This document shows, one piece after another, positions 1 to 8,777 of a stretch of DNA of 64,000 bases. The DNA is from Proteiniphilum saccharofermentans (GTDB lineage Bacteria > Bacteroidota > Bacteroidia > Bacteroidales > Dysgonomonadaceae): positions 1,178,001-1,242,000 of the forward strand of contig NZ_LT605205.1 of assembly GCF_900095135.1 (NCBI RefSeq). The letters run 5' to 3'. The position numbers and the translations under genes were made by a program. Below the pieces are notes generated by a model. It saw only the letters and a program-made list of their open reading frames with translations. It did no database searches and was not told the DNA's origin. Numbering within the stretch: position 1 is the first letter of the stretch; each line of letters begins with the position of its first letter.

Positions 1-673
1 TTTTAGTAGTAATCAGGATGACGCCGTTAGAACCACGCGTACCGTAGATAGCAGCAGCCGAAGCATCTTTCAACACTTCCATGGATTCGATGTCGTTGCT
101 GTTCAGAAAATTGATGTTCGTACCTACAGGCATTCCGTCCACCACGTACAATGGGTCGCTGCCATTCACTGTAGTGACACCACGAATCAATACTTTGGGA
201 GTTGTACCCGGTCCGCCTCCACTGGTCACTTGCACGCCATTCACCTTACCCTGAAGGGCATCCATGGCATTACCGGTAGTTACCTTGGTGATCTCCTCTC
301 CTTTTATGGTAGAGATGGAACTGGTCAGGTCGCTTTTCCGCACAGTGCCGTAACCGATCACCACCAGTTCTTCAAGAAGTTCCTGTGCCTCTTCCATCAC
401 CACATTGATTGTATTCTGATTAGCTACGCGGATCTCTTGTGTTTCATAACCTATCGAAGAGAAGACAAGTATATCATCTTCAGCGATATTGTTCAATGTG
501 TAATTACCATCCATATCAGTTACAGTCCCGTTACCGGAACCTTTTATCTGTATTGTTGCACCGATCAGCGGCTCATTATCTGTTGCTGAAGTGACTTTAC
601 CCCTTACAGTGATTTGCGCATGAGCACCCAGGCTTATCAAGGCAAGACACAATAATAATATCTGTTTTTTCAT
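1..673 (-). CDS. SusC-family TonB-dependent receptor, N-terminal part (cut by window edge)
   Basis: Translating the minus strand from the ATG at 673 gives an open frame of 224 residues that runs off the left edge. It starts MKKQILLLCLALISLGAHAQ, a Sec signal peptide. A carboxypeptidase-regulatory-like domain follows (about residues 22-100, with PLIGATIQIKGSGNGTVTD and SSIGYETQEI). The TonB plug domain comes next (about 110-224), with VVIGYGTVRKSDLTSSI, LYVVDGMPVG and VLKDASAAAIYGTRGSNGVI, all hallmarks of SusC/RagA proteins. The family forms the outer-membrane channel that imports oligosaccharides with a SusD lid. The gene begins only 16 bases after the stop of the upstream lipoprotein, so the two are probably co-transcribed. 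The barrel and any SusD partner lie outside the window. Confidence 0.93.
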   Translation of the reverse strand, partial: MKKQILLLCLALISLGAHAQITVRGKVTSATDNEPLIGATIQIKGSGNGTVTDMDGNYTLNNIAEDDILVFSSIGYETQEIRVANQNTINVVMEEAQELLEELVVIGYGTVRKSDLTSSISTIKGEEITKVTTGNAMDALQGKVNGVQVTSGGGPGTTPKVLIRGVTTVNGSDPLYVVDGMPVGTNINFLNSNDIESMEVLKDASAAAIYGTRGSNGVILITTK

Positions 674-689
674 ATCAAATGTTACTTAA

Positions 690-2195
690 TTAATTAGCGG
701 GAACCAATTTGGCCCTTTCAAGATGAGCATCAAATATAAGTTTGTAATTTCCAGTGGTATTCACGACCGGTTTCGCCCAGTTATCACCTACATGGTCAGG
801 TTTTGTCCACGCGGGATTGGTGTATTTAGCCTCTTTGCCGTAATATCCGAAGATTTCAGGTTCAGCCGAATTATCCACACGCCATGTACAATAGTTCCAC
901 CAACCATCAGAATGCCAATTGTGGATAACGAAGTTCATCTGAGTACCGGCTTCAAGGAATAATGGTTCTTCAAGATAAAAGAGATTCGGGTTTGTCGCAT
1001 CCTGCGAGAACCGTTCTACCTCCCGGGGATTGCTTGTCATGTAACCAAAATAAAACTCCTGCAGCCAGGAACCGCCGTCTCCCCATGTATCGAGACTTGT
1101 TGATCCGTATTTATGAGGTATGGGATTAATAGCTTCGGCAATCGGATAAGTCCTGATACTGTAAGTACTATTCTGGGTATCAAATGTAATCTCATAGTAA
1201 ATATTGGCCTGTTCCAGTACGATCGGTTTTACTGTTTCAGGATCGTCTGTCAATTTGCTGCTATCTTCCGGATCGAGTCCGAAGCAAATCGGAGAAAAAT
1301 CGCTCTTTTGCGGCAGGAAGAAGATTTTCGTACCGGCCTGCTGGTTATAGTAATTGGCCTTATATTGATAAGCGCCTGTACGTTCGATACGCATTGGAAC
1401 CCCGAATACGTCACTGTTCAATTCTTCCACCGTGGCAACGTCTGCCAAGTACATTTTTTCGAAATCGGGCATTTCAGACACGGAGATGATACTGCCGGCT
1501 ACAGATTCATTTCCCATTCTGTCTACAGCTGTAATCGTCACATTGTACATCTGCTCGATATTCGGCAAAGTGATTCTTTCTACGAAATCAAATGTTTTCT
1601 CTCCGTTGGCTTCCAGTCGGAGTGATGTAAAACCGTCTATACCGGGAATCTCAATCGTCACATAATCTAAGGCACGATCGTCTGAAACAGAAAAACGCAG
1701 ATTAAATTTAGTCTCGGCTTTAATAAGCACCGTAACATTCTTGTCCGGAGAGAGTGTGAATAAAGGTTTCTCAAAGTCACCGTCCAGTGTCACCAGTAAA
1801 TCTTCCGAGACAGTACGCCCTCCCACGTCGGTCACCGTAACTTTAATAGTAAATTGTTCTCCGGTTTCATCTCTCTGGATATTGAATTTGTAGCTCAGGT
1901 CATACGTTTCGAGCGGTTTTTCATAGATCTCAATCAGGTTAATGGTCTTATCGAGATTAAGATCGTCACATTCGAGTCTGATCGCTGAAATCCCGTCTTT
2001 GTCGCTGACACTCCCTTCAATGGTGATTGTCCGCCCAACCCCGGATTGAATATGGCTTGTTGTCAATGTCAGCACAGGATTCTGACCGTCAACCTCTGGA
2101 TATCCATCATCATCATTACATCCTGTAAACCATAAGACTGATAATGAAAAAGTCCATAGCAGGAAGGTAGTAAAAAAATAATTCTTTGTTTTCAT
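690..2195 (-). CDS. Surface lipoprotein of a PUL (SusE/SusF-like position), putative glycan-binding protein
   Basis: A 501-residue protein with a lipoprotein signal: hydrophobic stretch, lipobox FTGC (Cys26), then NDDDG. Acidic residues right after the Cys are the surface-export signal of Bacteroidota lipoproteins. Two Ig/cadherin-like segments follow (about 35-240, with VTVTDVGG and ITAVDRMGN). The C-terminal half has an aromatic-rich beta region (FVIHNWHSDGWWNYCTW) of the kind seen in SusE/SusF-type binding proteins. I chose MKTKNYFF (2195) because an in-frame ATG ten codons earlier would put a charged segment before the signal peptide. The gene precedes SusC rather than following SusD, which is unusual. 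No catalytic motif is visible, so binding is inferred from context. Confidence 0.75.
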   Translation of the reverse strand: MKTKNYFFTTFLLWTFSLSVLWFTGCNDDDGYPEVDGQNPVLTLTTSHIQSGVGRTITIEGSVSDKDGISAIRLECDDLNLDKTINLIEIYEKPLETYDLSYKFNIQRDETGEQFTIKVTVTDVGGRTVSEDLLVTLDGDFEKPLFTLSPDKNVTVLIKAETKFNLRFSVSDDRALDYVTIEIPGIDGFTSLRLEANGEKTFDFVERITLPNIEQMYNVTITAVDRMGNESVAGSIISVSEMPDFEKMYLADVATVEELNSDVFGVPMRIERTGAYQYKANYYNQQAGTKIFFLPQKSDFSPICFGLDPEDSSKLTDDPETVKPIVLEQANIYYEITFDTQNSTYSIRTYPIAEAINPIPHKYGSTSLDTWGDGGSWLQEFYFGYMTSNPREVERFSQDATNPNLFYLEEPLFLEAGTQMNFVIHNWHSDGWWNYCTWRVDNSAEPEIFGYYGKEAKYTNPAWTKPDHVGDNWAKPVVNTTGNYKLIFDAHLERAKLVPAN

Positions 2196-2486
2196 TCTTT
2201 CATGCTTTTTTAGATTATAACACAATTTTAAATTATATACAAATGCTCATCCGACCTCGATTCTTAATGTATTAAAAATTAGCACAGGCTACAGGAAACC
2301 TGTTATTCACGTTATTGTCTGCCTCACCTCTTTTTTGTACCCGATGATGAAAACCATAGCATTAGAATAGCTTTCCATCATAATATTTCAATTAAACGTT
2401 GATAACAGTTTCTTTCGATGATATCATAACTGAAGCAAAATTATGACAAATTGCAACTAGGGATGAGACAAAAATCATGCAAAGAA

Positions 2487-2521
2487 GGACGTTAAATCGT
2501 GCAATGCATGATTTAACATCC
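2487..2521. promoter_or_regulatory. 35-bp imperfect palindrome, candidate operator
   Basis: Arm 2487-2503 (GGACGTTAAATCGTGCA) and arm 2505-2521 (TGCATGATTTAACATCC) pair at 15 of 17 positions around a single central A. A third half-site-like copy, AAAAATCATGCA, lies just upstream (about 2470-2481). It sits about 20 bases before the HTCS -7 box and between the two divergent genes, so it is well placed to bind a regulator. It could instead form an RNA stem, but no T-run follows it. Confidence 0.55.
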
Positions 2522-2540
2522 CTGGAATATAAATTAGTGT

Positions 2541-2548
2541 TATATTTG
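2541..2548 (+). promoter_or_regulatory. Probable -7 box of HTCS 1 promoter
   Basis: TATATTTG matches the Bacteroidota -7 consensus TAnnTTTG exactly. Transcription would start near 2554, at or after the first in-frame ATG (2553), which favours the ATG at 2571 as the real start codon. Confidence 0.5.
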
Positions 2549-2570
2549 AATTATGAAGCTAATTTATAGT

Positions 2571-5500
2571 ATGAAGGGTATAAAGAGAGAAACATTTTTG
2601 ATACTGATTTTAGTCGTTACGATGGCCGGATTACAAGCACAGCCGTCTGTCATTACTTCACTGGGGCGGGAGCAGGGATTATCCAATAATTATGTGGTAA
2701 GTATTACACAGGATAAAGATGGGTTCCTCTGGTTTGCCACTGAAGAGGGACTAAATAAATTCGACGGAACCCGTTTTACCAGTTATTACAAACATACCGG
2801 AAATATCAGCGGCAATGAACTCAATTATATTTACGCCGATCCGGTTGAGCCTGTCATTTGGATAGCGACTCAACGCGCCGGACTGGATGCATACAACTAT
2901 GAGCATAACACTTTAGAAGTTTTTACACATAATGATGAGTCACCTTCAAGTCTTATCACAAATGATATCACATCAATTACTCCTGCTGCTGACGGCAACC
3001 TGTGGATCAGTACCTATTACCGGGGGGTAGAATATTTTAATAAGCGTACAAAAGAATTTACCCACTATAATACAGAAACTTTGCCTGATCTGGTATCGGA
3101 TATGGTATGGACAATATTAGACGACCATAACGGAAATCTTTACATCGGACATGTACAGCATGGAATGAGCGTTTTATCATTGAATGACGGACAGGTTGTC
3201 AACTTTCGGAATAACCCTTCCGACAAGGAGAGTATCCCCGGAAACGAGGTAAGGTGCATATACAAAGATCCCAACAACAATATCTGGGTAGGTACCGATA
3301 AGGGTTTGGCTCTTTTTAACAGTGATGCGGGCAAATTTATTTCGGTAGACAGTTCCTCCCAGGGAATACTAACTTCCAGGATATTCGATATCCGGCAGAT
3401 GAACGACCATAAGTTATGGGTAGCGACAGAACTCAACGGTATTGCTGTAATTGATATAAAGCAACATTTTTTTATGCCGTCGGGCCAGCCTTCCATTCAA
3501 CATTACATGGCAGGACACAATAAATATAGCCTTTCTGTTGCAACGGTCAGATCTATTTTTCAGGATTCATTCGGGAATATATGGTTAGCCACCTATGGTG
3601 GAGGAATCAATTTTATCGGTCACACGCAACCGCTATTCGAATCTTACGGGTACTCTCCGCTACCGGACGATGTGAATAGCCTGAACAACCGTATCGCGTT
3701 AAGTTTGTGTTTAGATAATGATGAAAAGCTGTGGATAGGTACTGACGGAAGCGGTGTCAATGTTTTTGAGAACGGACAGCGCATCCGGATATACAATAAG
3801 GAGAGGGGTACCCTTACCCATAATACGATACAGACAATGATGAAAGATAGCCGGGGGAATATCTGGCTTGGATCTTTTCTGACGGGGATAGACTTTTACG
3901 ATCACCAGAGCAAAAGATTTCAACCTATTGTAGTGAATGGTGGTCGTAATTGGGATGTTCGCTGTTTCTTTGAGGATGCAGATGCAAATATATGGGTTGG
4001 TACTCAGGAAGGTATCTGGGTGTTGGATGGGAAAACAAGGAGGATGATACATCACTATGATACAAAAAACAACCAGTTACCGGAGGATCAGGTAAGAGCG
4101 ATTAATCAGGACCATCTCGGACGGATGTGGATTGGTACTTTTGGGCTAGGACTTGCCGTTTATACGAAAGATATGCAGTTGTTGGCCGATTTTAATGAGT
4201 ATAACAATTTTTGTTCCAATACTATAAATCAGATCTTCCGGGATTCATATGGAGAGATATGGATTGCTACGGGGGAGGGACTGGTACGTTTTGCAGAACA
4301 CGATTCGTTTCACTACGAAGTATTTCAGCGTGACAATGGTTTACATAATACCAATATCCGGGCTATCACAGAGGATGGTGCGGGAAATATCTGGTTCAGC
4401 AGTAACGACGGGATCACTTGCTATGTAAGAGAAAAAAAACAATTCTATAATTACAATCTCCTCGATAAGTCGCCGATGGGTAGTTTCTCATCCGGTGCCG
4501 TGACAAAAGATAAAAAAGGGAGCATCTATTTCGGGTATAACAAAGGGGTGTGCTATTTTAATCCGGCATTTGTATTGGAAGAGCGTATTGTACCTCAGGT
4601 TGTTATAACTGATATGAAAATCTATGAATCGGGAGTAGCACCAAAAAATGATCAGCACATCAACTCGTTTGTAGAAAAAAACAGACATATCGTTTTGAAT
4701 CATAAGCAGAATACATTCAGTATCTCTTTCAATATTCAGGACTATTCGTTGACCAATCACGTAGATTATGCATATATGCTGGAAGGATTGGATGAAGTAT
4801 GGCATACTGTAAATGACAATACGGTTATGTTCCGCAATGTCCCTCCGGGACATTATAAATTCCTGGTTAACACACGAATAAGAAATCAGGAGTGGTCTCC
4901 GGAGAGCATTTATCCTCTTTCCATTCATATACAGCCTCCTTTATGGCTTACATGGTGGGCTAAAACTCTTTATGTGGCGGCAGGCCTGCTCATCGTGTTC
5001 TTTTTCCTGCTGGCTTATAAAAAGAGATTGGAAATGCAGAGTTCCTATGAGTTGGAGAAGAATAATCGTGAGCAGGAGCAGGAATTGAATAATGAGCGAT
5101 TGAGGTTCTACACGAATATCGCTCATGAATTACGTACGCCGTTGACACTTATATTAGGCCCTTTGGAAGATTTACAAAAGGATGGTCAATTATTATCCAG
5201 ACAGCAGCAGAAGATATCCATTGTACGCCAGAGTGCGCTCCAACTGTTGAATCTGATCAACCAAATACTTGAATTCAGGAAAGCAGAGACCCAGAACAGA
5301 AGACTCTGTGTAAGTAAATCCAATCTGGCTGTCCTGGTAAAAGAATCCGGACTTAAATACATGGAACTGAATGTAAAACAAAATATCCAATTTGGGATAA
5401 ATATTGAAGATGAGGAGATGTTTCTCTATTTCGATAAAGAGATTGTGAATATCATATTGGATAACCTCATCTCCAATGCAATGAAATATACTGACAAAGG

Positions 5501-6641
5501 ATCAATAAAAATATCTTTATACACAACAATGCGTAATAATCTTTCCTATACCGAAATTAAAGTGGAGGATACTGGTTACGGAATATCAAAAGAAGACCAG
5601 ACACGTATTTTTGACAGATACTACCAGGCAAAAGGCACCCGGCAAGTCCCGGGTACGGGTATAGGACTCGCACTTGTGAAAAATCTTGCAGACCTGCATG
5701 AGGGAGAGATCAGGGTTGAAAGTAAAATAAACGAAGGCAGTAGTTTCTATTTTTCATTGCTCACGCATAATATATATCCGAATGCATTACACAATGACCG
5801 GGAAGAAGAGATTCCTGAATCAGCAGAAAGTATAAATGAATCTGCGGAGGAGACAAAGTCGAACGGAAAACCTATTTTGCTGGTTGTTGAGGATAACCCG
5901 GAGATCCGTGAATATATACTTGATTCATTATCGGATTCATTCCATGTTATTACTGCAGGTGAAGGTGAAGAGGGGTGCAATGCAGCCTTCGCCCATATTC
6001 CTGATATCATTGTAAGCGACATTATGATGCCCGGTATGGATGGGATCACTTTTTGTCAGAAGATAAAGGCGGATGTAAGAACCAGCCATATCCCGGTTAT
6101 CCTGCTCACCGCAAAAGATTCACTACAAGATAAAGAAGAGGGTTACAGATCAGGGGCCGATTCTTATTTAACAAAACCATTCAGCGCGTCTCTTCTTCAC
6201 AGCCGCATCAACAACCTGCTGGAGACCCGAAAAAGACTGGCCACACAGTTCGTGCTCGATTCGGGGAAAGATGAAAAAAGCGCTCTGTTTAAAGAGTCAC
6301 TGAACAAACTCGATAATGAGTTTCTGGAGAACCTGACACGCCTGATCGAGGAAAATATCCAGTCGGAGAAAGTCGATATTAGTTATTTATCGGGTAAACT
6401 CTTTATGAGTAATTCCACCCTTTACAGAAAAGTGAAAGCGCTGACGGGTATTTCCACCAATGAGTTTGTACGCAAAGTAAAGATGAATAATGCAGAGCGC
6501 CTCCTGTTAACAGGAAAATACAATATCTCGGAAGTTTCCTTTAGAGTCGGCATGAACAGTCCTGTTTATTTCAGACAATGCTTTAAAGAAGAATTTGGTC
6601 TGTCTCCTTCGGAATACCTGAAAAAGATCAAAATGGAATAA
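2571..6641 (+). CDS. Hybrid two-component system regulator (HTCS 1)
   Basis: About 1356 residues. HTCS proteins sense an oligosaccharide in the periplasm and activate nearby PUL genes. Order seen: signal peptide (MKGIKRETFLILILVVTMAG); about 14 propeller blades with repeated GNIW(L/V)GT-type motifs (about 30-715); Y_Y_Y domain; one membrane helix (about 791-815); HisKA with His852 in NIAHELRTPL; HATPase (N box ISNAMKYTD, G box GTGIGLALVKNLADLHEG); receiver with Asp1150 in VSDIMMPGMDG and the LTAKDS and TKPF motifs; C-terminal AraC helix-turn-helix (about 1260-1356). All phosphorelay residues are present, so it looks intact. An ATG at 2553 would add six residues; I prefer 2571 because of the -7 box at 2541-2548. 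It is divergent from the lipoprotein-SusC operon, its likely target, and convergent with the GH43-GH16 gene. Confidence 0.95.
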   Translation: MKGIKRETFLILILVVTMAGLQAQPSVITSLGREQGLSNNYVVSITQDKDGFLWFATEEGLNKFDGTRFTSYYKHTGNISGNELNYIYADPVEPVIWIATQRAGLDAYNYEHNTLEVFTHNDESPSSLITNDITSITPAADGNLWISTYYRGVEYFNKRTKEFTHYNTETLPDLVSDMVWTILDDHNGNLYIGHVQHGMSVLSLNDGQVVNFRNNPSDKESIPGNEVRCIYKDPNNNIWVGTDKGLALFNSDAGKFISVDSSSQGILTSRIFDIRQMNDHKLWVATELNGIAVIDIKQHFFMPSGQPSIQHYMAGHNKYSLSVATVRSIFQDSFGNIWLATYGGGINFIGHTQPLFESYGYSPLPDDVNSLNNRIALSLCLDNDEKLWIGTDGSGVNVFENGQRIRIYNKERGTLTHNTIQTMMKDSRGNIWLGSFLTGIDFYDHQSKRFQPIVVNGGRNWDVRCFFEDADANIWVGTQEGIWVLDGKTRRMIHHYDTKNNQLPEDQVRAINQDHLGRMWIGTFGLGLAVYTKDMQLLADFNEYNNFCSNTINQIFRDSYGEIWIATGEGLVRFAEHDSFHYEVFQRDNGLHNTNIRAITEDGAGNIWFSSNDGITCYVREKKQFYNYNLLDKSPMGSFSSGAVTKDKKGSIYFGYNKGVCYFNPAFVLEERIVPQVVITDMKIYESGVAPKNDQHINSFVEKNRHIVLNHKQNTFSISFNIQDYSLTNHVDYAYMLEGLDEVWHTVNDNTVMFRNVPPGHYKFLVNTRIRNQEWSPESIYPLSIHIQPPLWLTWWAKTLYVAAGLLIVFFFLLAYKKRLEMQSSYELEKNNREQEQELNNERLRFYTNIAHELRTPLTLILGPLEDLQKDGQLLSRQQQKISIVRQSALQLLNLINQILEFRKAETQNRRLCVSKSNLAVLVKESGLKYMELNVKQNIQFGINIEDEEMFLYFDKEIVNIILDNLISNAMKYTDKGSIKISLYTTMRNNLSYTEIKVEDTGYGISKEDQTRIFDRYYQAKGTRQVPGTGIGLALVKNLADLHEGEIRVESKINEGSSFYFSLLTHNIYPNALHNDREEEIPESAESINESAEETKSNGKPILLVVEDNPEIREYILDSLSDSFHVITAGEGEEGCNAAFAHIPDIIVSDIMMPGMDGITFCQKIKADVRTSHIPVILLTAKDSLQDKEEGYRSGADSYLTKPFSASLLHSRINNLLETRKRLATQFVLDSGKDEKSALFKESLNKLDNEFLENLTRLIEENIQSEKVDISYLSGKLFMSNSTLYRKVKALTGISTNEFVRKVKMNNAERLLLTGKYNISEVSFRVGMNSPVYFRQCFKEEFGLSPSEYLKKIKME

Positions 6642-6657
6642 AGGATATATATGCAAT

Positions 6658-6690
6658 GCCCCCAAAAGTTGGACAAAAACTTTTGGGGGC
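6658..6690. terminator. 13-bp perfect hairpin between convergent genes, probable bidirectional terminator
   Basis: Arms 6658-6670 and 6678-6690 are perfectly complementary around a 7-base loop (GGACAAA). The hairpin lies between the convergent HTCS 1 and the GH43-GH16 gene. Neither flank has a clear T-run, so it may work as a structural terminator or RNA stabiliser. The arm (CCCCCAAAAGTT followed by GGACA) also resembles terminal repeats of some Bacteroidota insertion sequences, so a scar is an alternative. Confidence 0.5.
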
Positions 6691-6723
6691 AATTCAATAT
6701 AATCCTCTTAAAATTCCCGGGTA

Positions 6724-8697
6724 TTATTTCTTCTGATATACGCGCACGTAGTCTATCTCGTAATGCAAGGGGAACGCGGAATTATCCGGTGTGCCCCCGT
6801 GCTGCCCGCCAATAGCCAGGTTCAGCAACAGGTAATGGGGCTGCTGGAACGGGTTCTTGTGGTCACCCAACGATCCGTTCACCGTCTCTGACAGGTCTAC
6901 CTCGTTAAGCAATTCGTCATCCAAGTACAACCGGATCGCGTCTTCATCCCAGTCCATTCTCCATGTATGGAATTTATCGGCCCAACGCGGATCACGATCG
7001 GTAAAGTGGGTAAACGGGGTGGCCGATGAGTCCCACTTTGCCTTCCATTGCTCGTCGGTACCCCACGCGGCGTTCGCCAAGATGTGCGGTACATCGTCTA
7101 TCCGGTAATACTCCATGATATCGATCTCCCCGTTGGAGGGCCACTCCATCTCCGTACCAAGCGTCCATATGGCAGGCCACGAGCCACCGGCAACCGGTAT
7201 CCTCGCGCGAATCTCGAAACGACCGTACTGGAATTCTTTCCTTCCTTCTGTTTTTATTGAGGAGGAAGTATATTCGATATATTCCCTGCTCCGGCGCCAG
7301 TCATTACTGCCTCGTTCATATAGCGGGTTCTCTCTTTTTTCCCTGCGTGCCGAGATCACCAAAAGGCCATCACGGCATTCTGCATTTTCTTCCTGATACC
7401 ACTGCAACTCATGGTTACGGGCAAAGCCTTCCTCAAAAGACCACACTTCCCTGTCGGGAGCGCCCGGGTTATCAAATTCATCATTCCACACAAGTTTATA
7501 ACCTTCTACCTCTTTGGGAACAGAAGTATCTGCATTTATCTTATCAAAGATGCCCAGATCCCATTTATCAAACCATTTCAGCACCGGTAATCCGTTCTCG
7601 AAAAGAATAGGGAGCCATATATACCTGCCGTCGATAGGGTTCTGAGGTCTCCAGCGGTCTGCCATAAATATAAAGGCATTCTCTTTTCCCTGTACGGGAA
7701 GAATGAAGGTGCTTTGTGAATGGAATGTAAGCTGCGCATCTTCTCCCTTGCAGGGATTTGGATGTAATGTCCATTGCCCCATAATATGGTCGGCTGTCAG
7801 CAAACGGGCAGCATTGGGATCCCACCCTGTACAACCGGAAGTGATCATGAAATAGCATCCGTCTTTCTTGAAGATAGCCGGCGCTTCGTTGTGCCCTCCC
7901 GGTTCTACGCGGATATATTTTCCGGTATAATCCAGATAATCGTCGGTTAATTCTGCTATGTGTAATGTAAGGTTGTCTTCAGACGAATAGATATGGTAGG
8001 CTTTGTTATCGTCGTCCACAAACAGGGTCATATCGCGGGACATTTGTCCGCCCTCGAAATCACGGCGAACGAACAGGCCGCCTTTTATGGCTGCCATCCA
8101 TTCGGGTGTCCACCACTCTTTAAAATCGGTTGATTTCACCGGTGAGTTCCGCTGTGCTTCCATCATATTTTCCGGCCATTTTCCGGCATTTACCCGGCCG
8201 TTTTTCACCAGTTTGTAAGGACCTGTTACCTGGTCGCTTACCGCCACCGCAACATGAGCAGCATCATAACCCCTACCTTTGAGTTCAAGATGGAAGTACA
8301 TCACGAATTTTCCGGTTTTGGCATTATAGATCACTTTAGGGCGCTCGATGGTACTGCCTCTTACTATCGGGCTTTCCGGATCTTCACTCACTGGCAGGGC
8401 TATTCCCTCATTTTTCCATGTATACAAATCGGATGACGAGTAACAGGTTATCCCCACCAATGCAGCGTTGGACCGTTCGCCTTTATGCTCCCCGAACCAG
8501 TAGTATTTACCTTCGTGATAGAGAATACCCCCTCCGTGGGCATTGATGATGTCTCCATCGGTATCGAACCATTGTTCTCCGGGTACTATCAACTCCCCCG
8601 GAGCATCATTCTTCGGTTGTGAAGATTTGCTCTGCTGTACACAACTGTAAAATAAAATGCAGGACAAGATAAATAGATGGGCAAGATATTTTTTCAT
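6724..8697 (-). CDS. GH43-GH16 fusion glycoside hydrolase, lipoprotein
   Basis: A 657-residue lipoprotein (lipobox FYSC, Cys19). Residues about 30-385 are a five-blade GH43-type propeller (FDTDGDIINAHGGGILYH, STIERPKV, NEAPAIFK, DRWRPQNP). The glutamate of NEAP is the likely general acid. Residues about 405-657 are a GH16 jelly roll with GEIDIMEYYR, placing nucleophile Glu524, Asp526 and acid/base Glu529, and it ends DYVRVYQ as GH16 domains do. GH16 cuts internal beta-1,3 or beta-1,4 linkages in glucans or galactans, while GH43 trims arabinosyl, xylosyl or beta-1,3-galactosyl units. This is the last gene of the SusC-SusD-SusC-SusD operon. With GH2, GH154 and GH105 nearby, a beta-1,3-galactan substrate is plausible, but beta-1,3-glucan cannot be excluded. 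The GH43 subfamily was not determined. Confidence 0.92.
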   Translation of the reverse strand: MKKYLAHLFILSCILFYSCVQQSKSSQPKNDAPGELIVPGEQWFDTDGDIINAHGGGILYHEGKYYWFGEHKGERSNAALVGITCYSSSDLYTWKNEGIALPVSEDPESPIVRGSTIERPKVIYNAKTGKFVMYFHLELKGRGYDAAHVAVAVSDQVTGPYKLVKNGRVNAGKWPENMMEAQRNSPVKSTDFKEWWTPEWMAAIKGGLFVRRDFEGGQMSRDMTLFVDDDNKAYHIYSSEDNLTLHIAELTDDYLDYTGKYIRVEPGGHNEAPAIFKKDGCYFMITSGCTGWDPNAARLLTADHIMGQWTLHPNPCKGEDAQLTFHSQSTFILPVQGKENAFIFMADRWRPQNPIDGRYIWLPILFENGLPVLKWFDKWDLGIFDKINADTSVPKEVEGYKLVWNDEFDNPGAPDREVWSFEEGFARNHELQWYQEENAECRDGLLVISARREKRENPLYERGSNDWRRSREYIEYTSSSIKTEGRKEFQYGRFEIRARIPVAGGSWPAIWTLGTEMEWPSNGEIDIMEYYRIDDVPHILANAAWGTDEQWKAKWDSSATPFTHFTDRDPRWADKFHTWRMDWDEDAIRLYLDDELLNEVDLSETVNGSLGDHKNPFQQPHYLLLNLAIGGQHGGTPDNSAFPLHYEIDYVRVYQKK

Positions 8698-8725
8698 TCA
8701 ATTATTTCATTTAAATATTTAACAA

Positions 8726-8762
8726 TATCAGTCGAAAAACCATATTGGTTTCTCGACTGATA
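8726..8762 (-). other. Intercistronic hairpin upstream of the GH43-GH16 gene
   Basis: Arms 8726-8735 (TATCAGTCGA) and 8753-8762 (TCGACTGATA) are perfectly complementary, and the inner bases AAAACC/GGTTT extend the stem. No T-run follows on the minus strand. It fills the 80-base gap before GH43-GH16. It may act as a processing or stability element that sets enzyme level apart from the transport genes, or as a weak attenuator. Confidence 0.5.
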
Positions 8763-8777
8763 ATACTATGGTTTGAG

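Larger units (their letters stand above)
2196..2570. promoter_or_regulatory. Divergent intergenic region between PUL lipoprotein/SusC operon and HTCS 1
   Basis: About 375 bases with no gene. It holds a 35-bp dyad (2487-2521), a TAnnTTTG box for the HTCS (2541-2548) and a minus-strand TAATTTTG at 2436-2443 that could serve the lipoprotein-SusC operon. No well-spaced -33 element was found for the minus box. Divergent placement of an HTCS next to its target operon is the usual arrangement in Bacteroidota PULs. Confidence 0.6.

Noticed and set aside
230-589. Plus-strand frame of 119 codons
   Set aside because: It lies antisense to the SusC signal peptide, first domain and plug, which are clearly coding on the minus strand.
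6658-6690. Hairpin as an intact insertion sequence end
   Set aside because: There is no transposase or second end nearby. The perfect hairpin between convergent genes is explained better as a terminator, though a scar remains possible.
6857-8436. Several frames of 60-117 codons on both strands inside the GH43-GH16 gene
   Set aside because: All overlap a gene with intact catalytic motifs and show no signal peptides, domains or ribosome-binding context.
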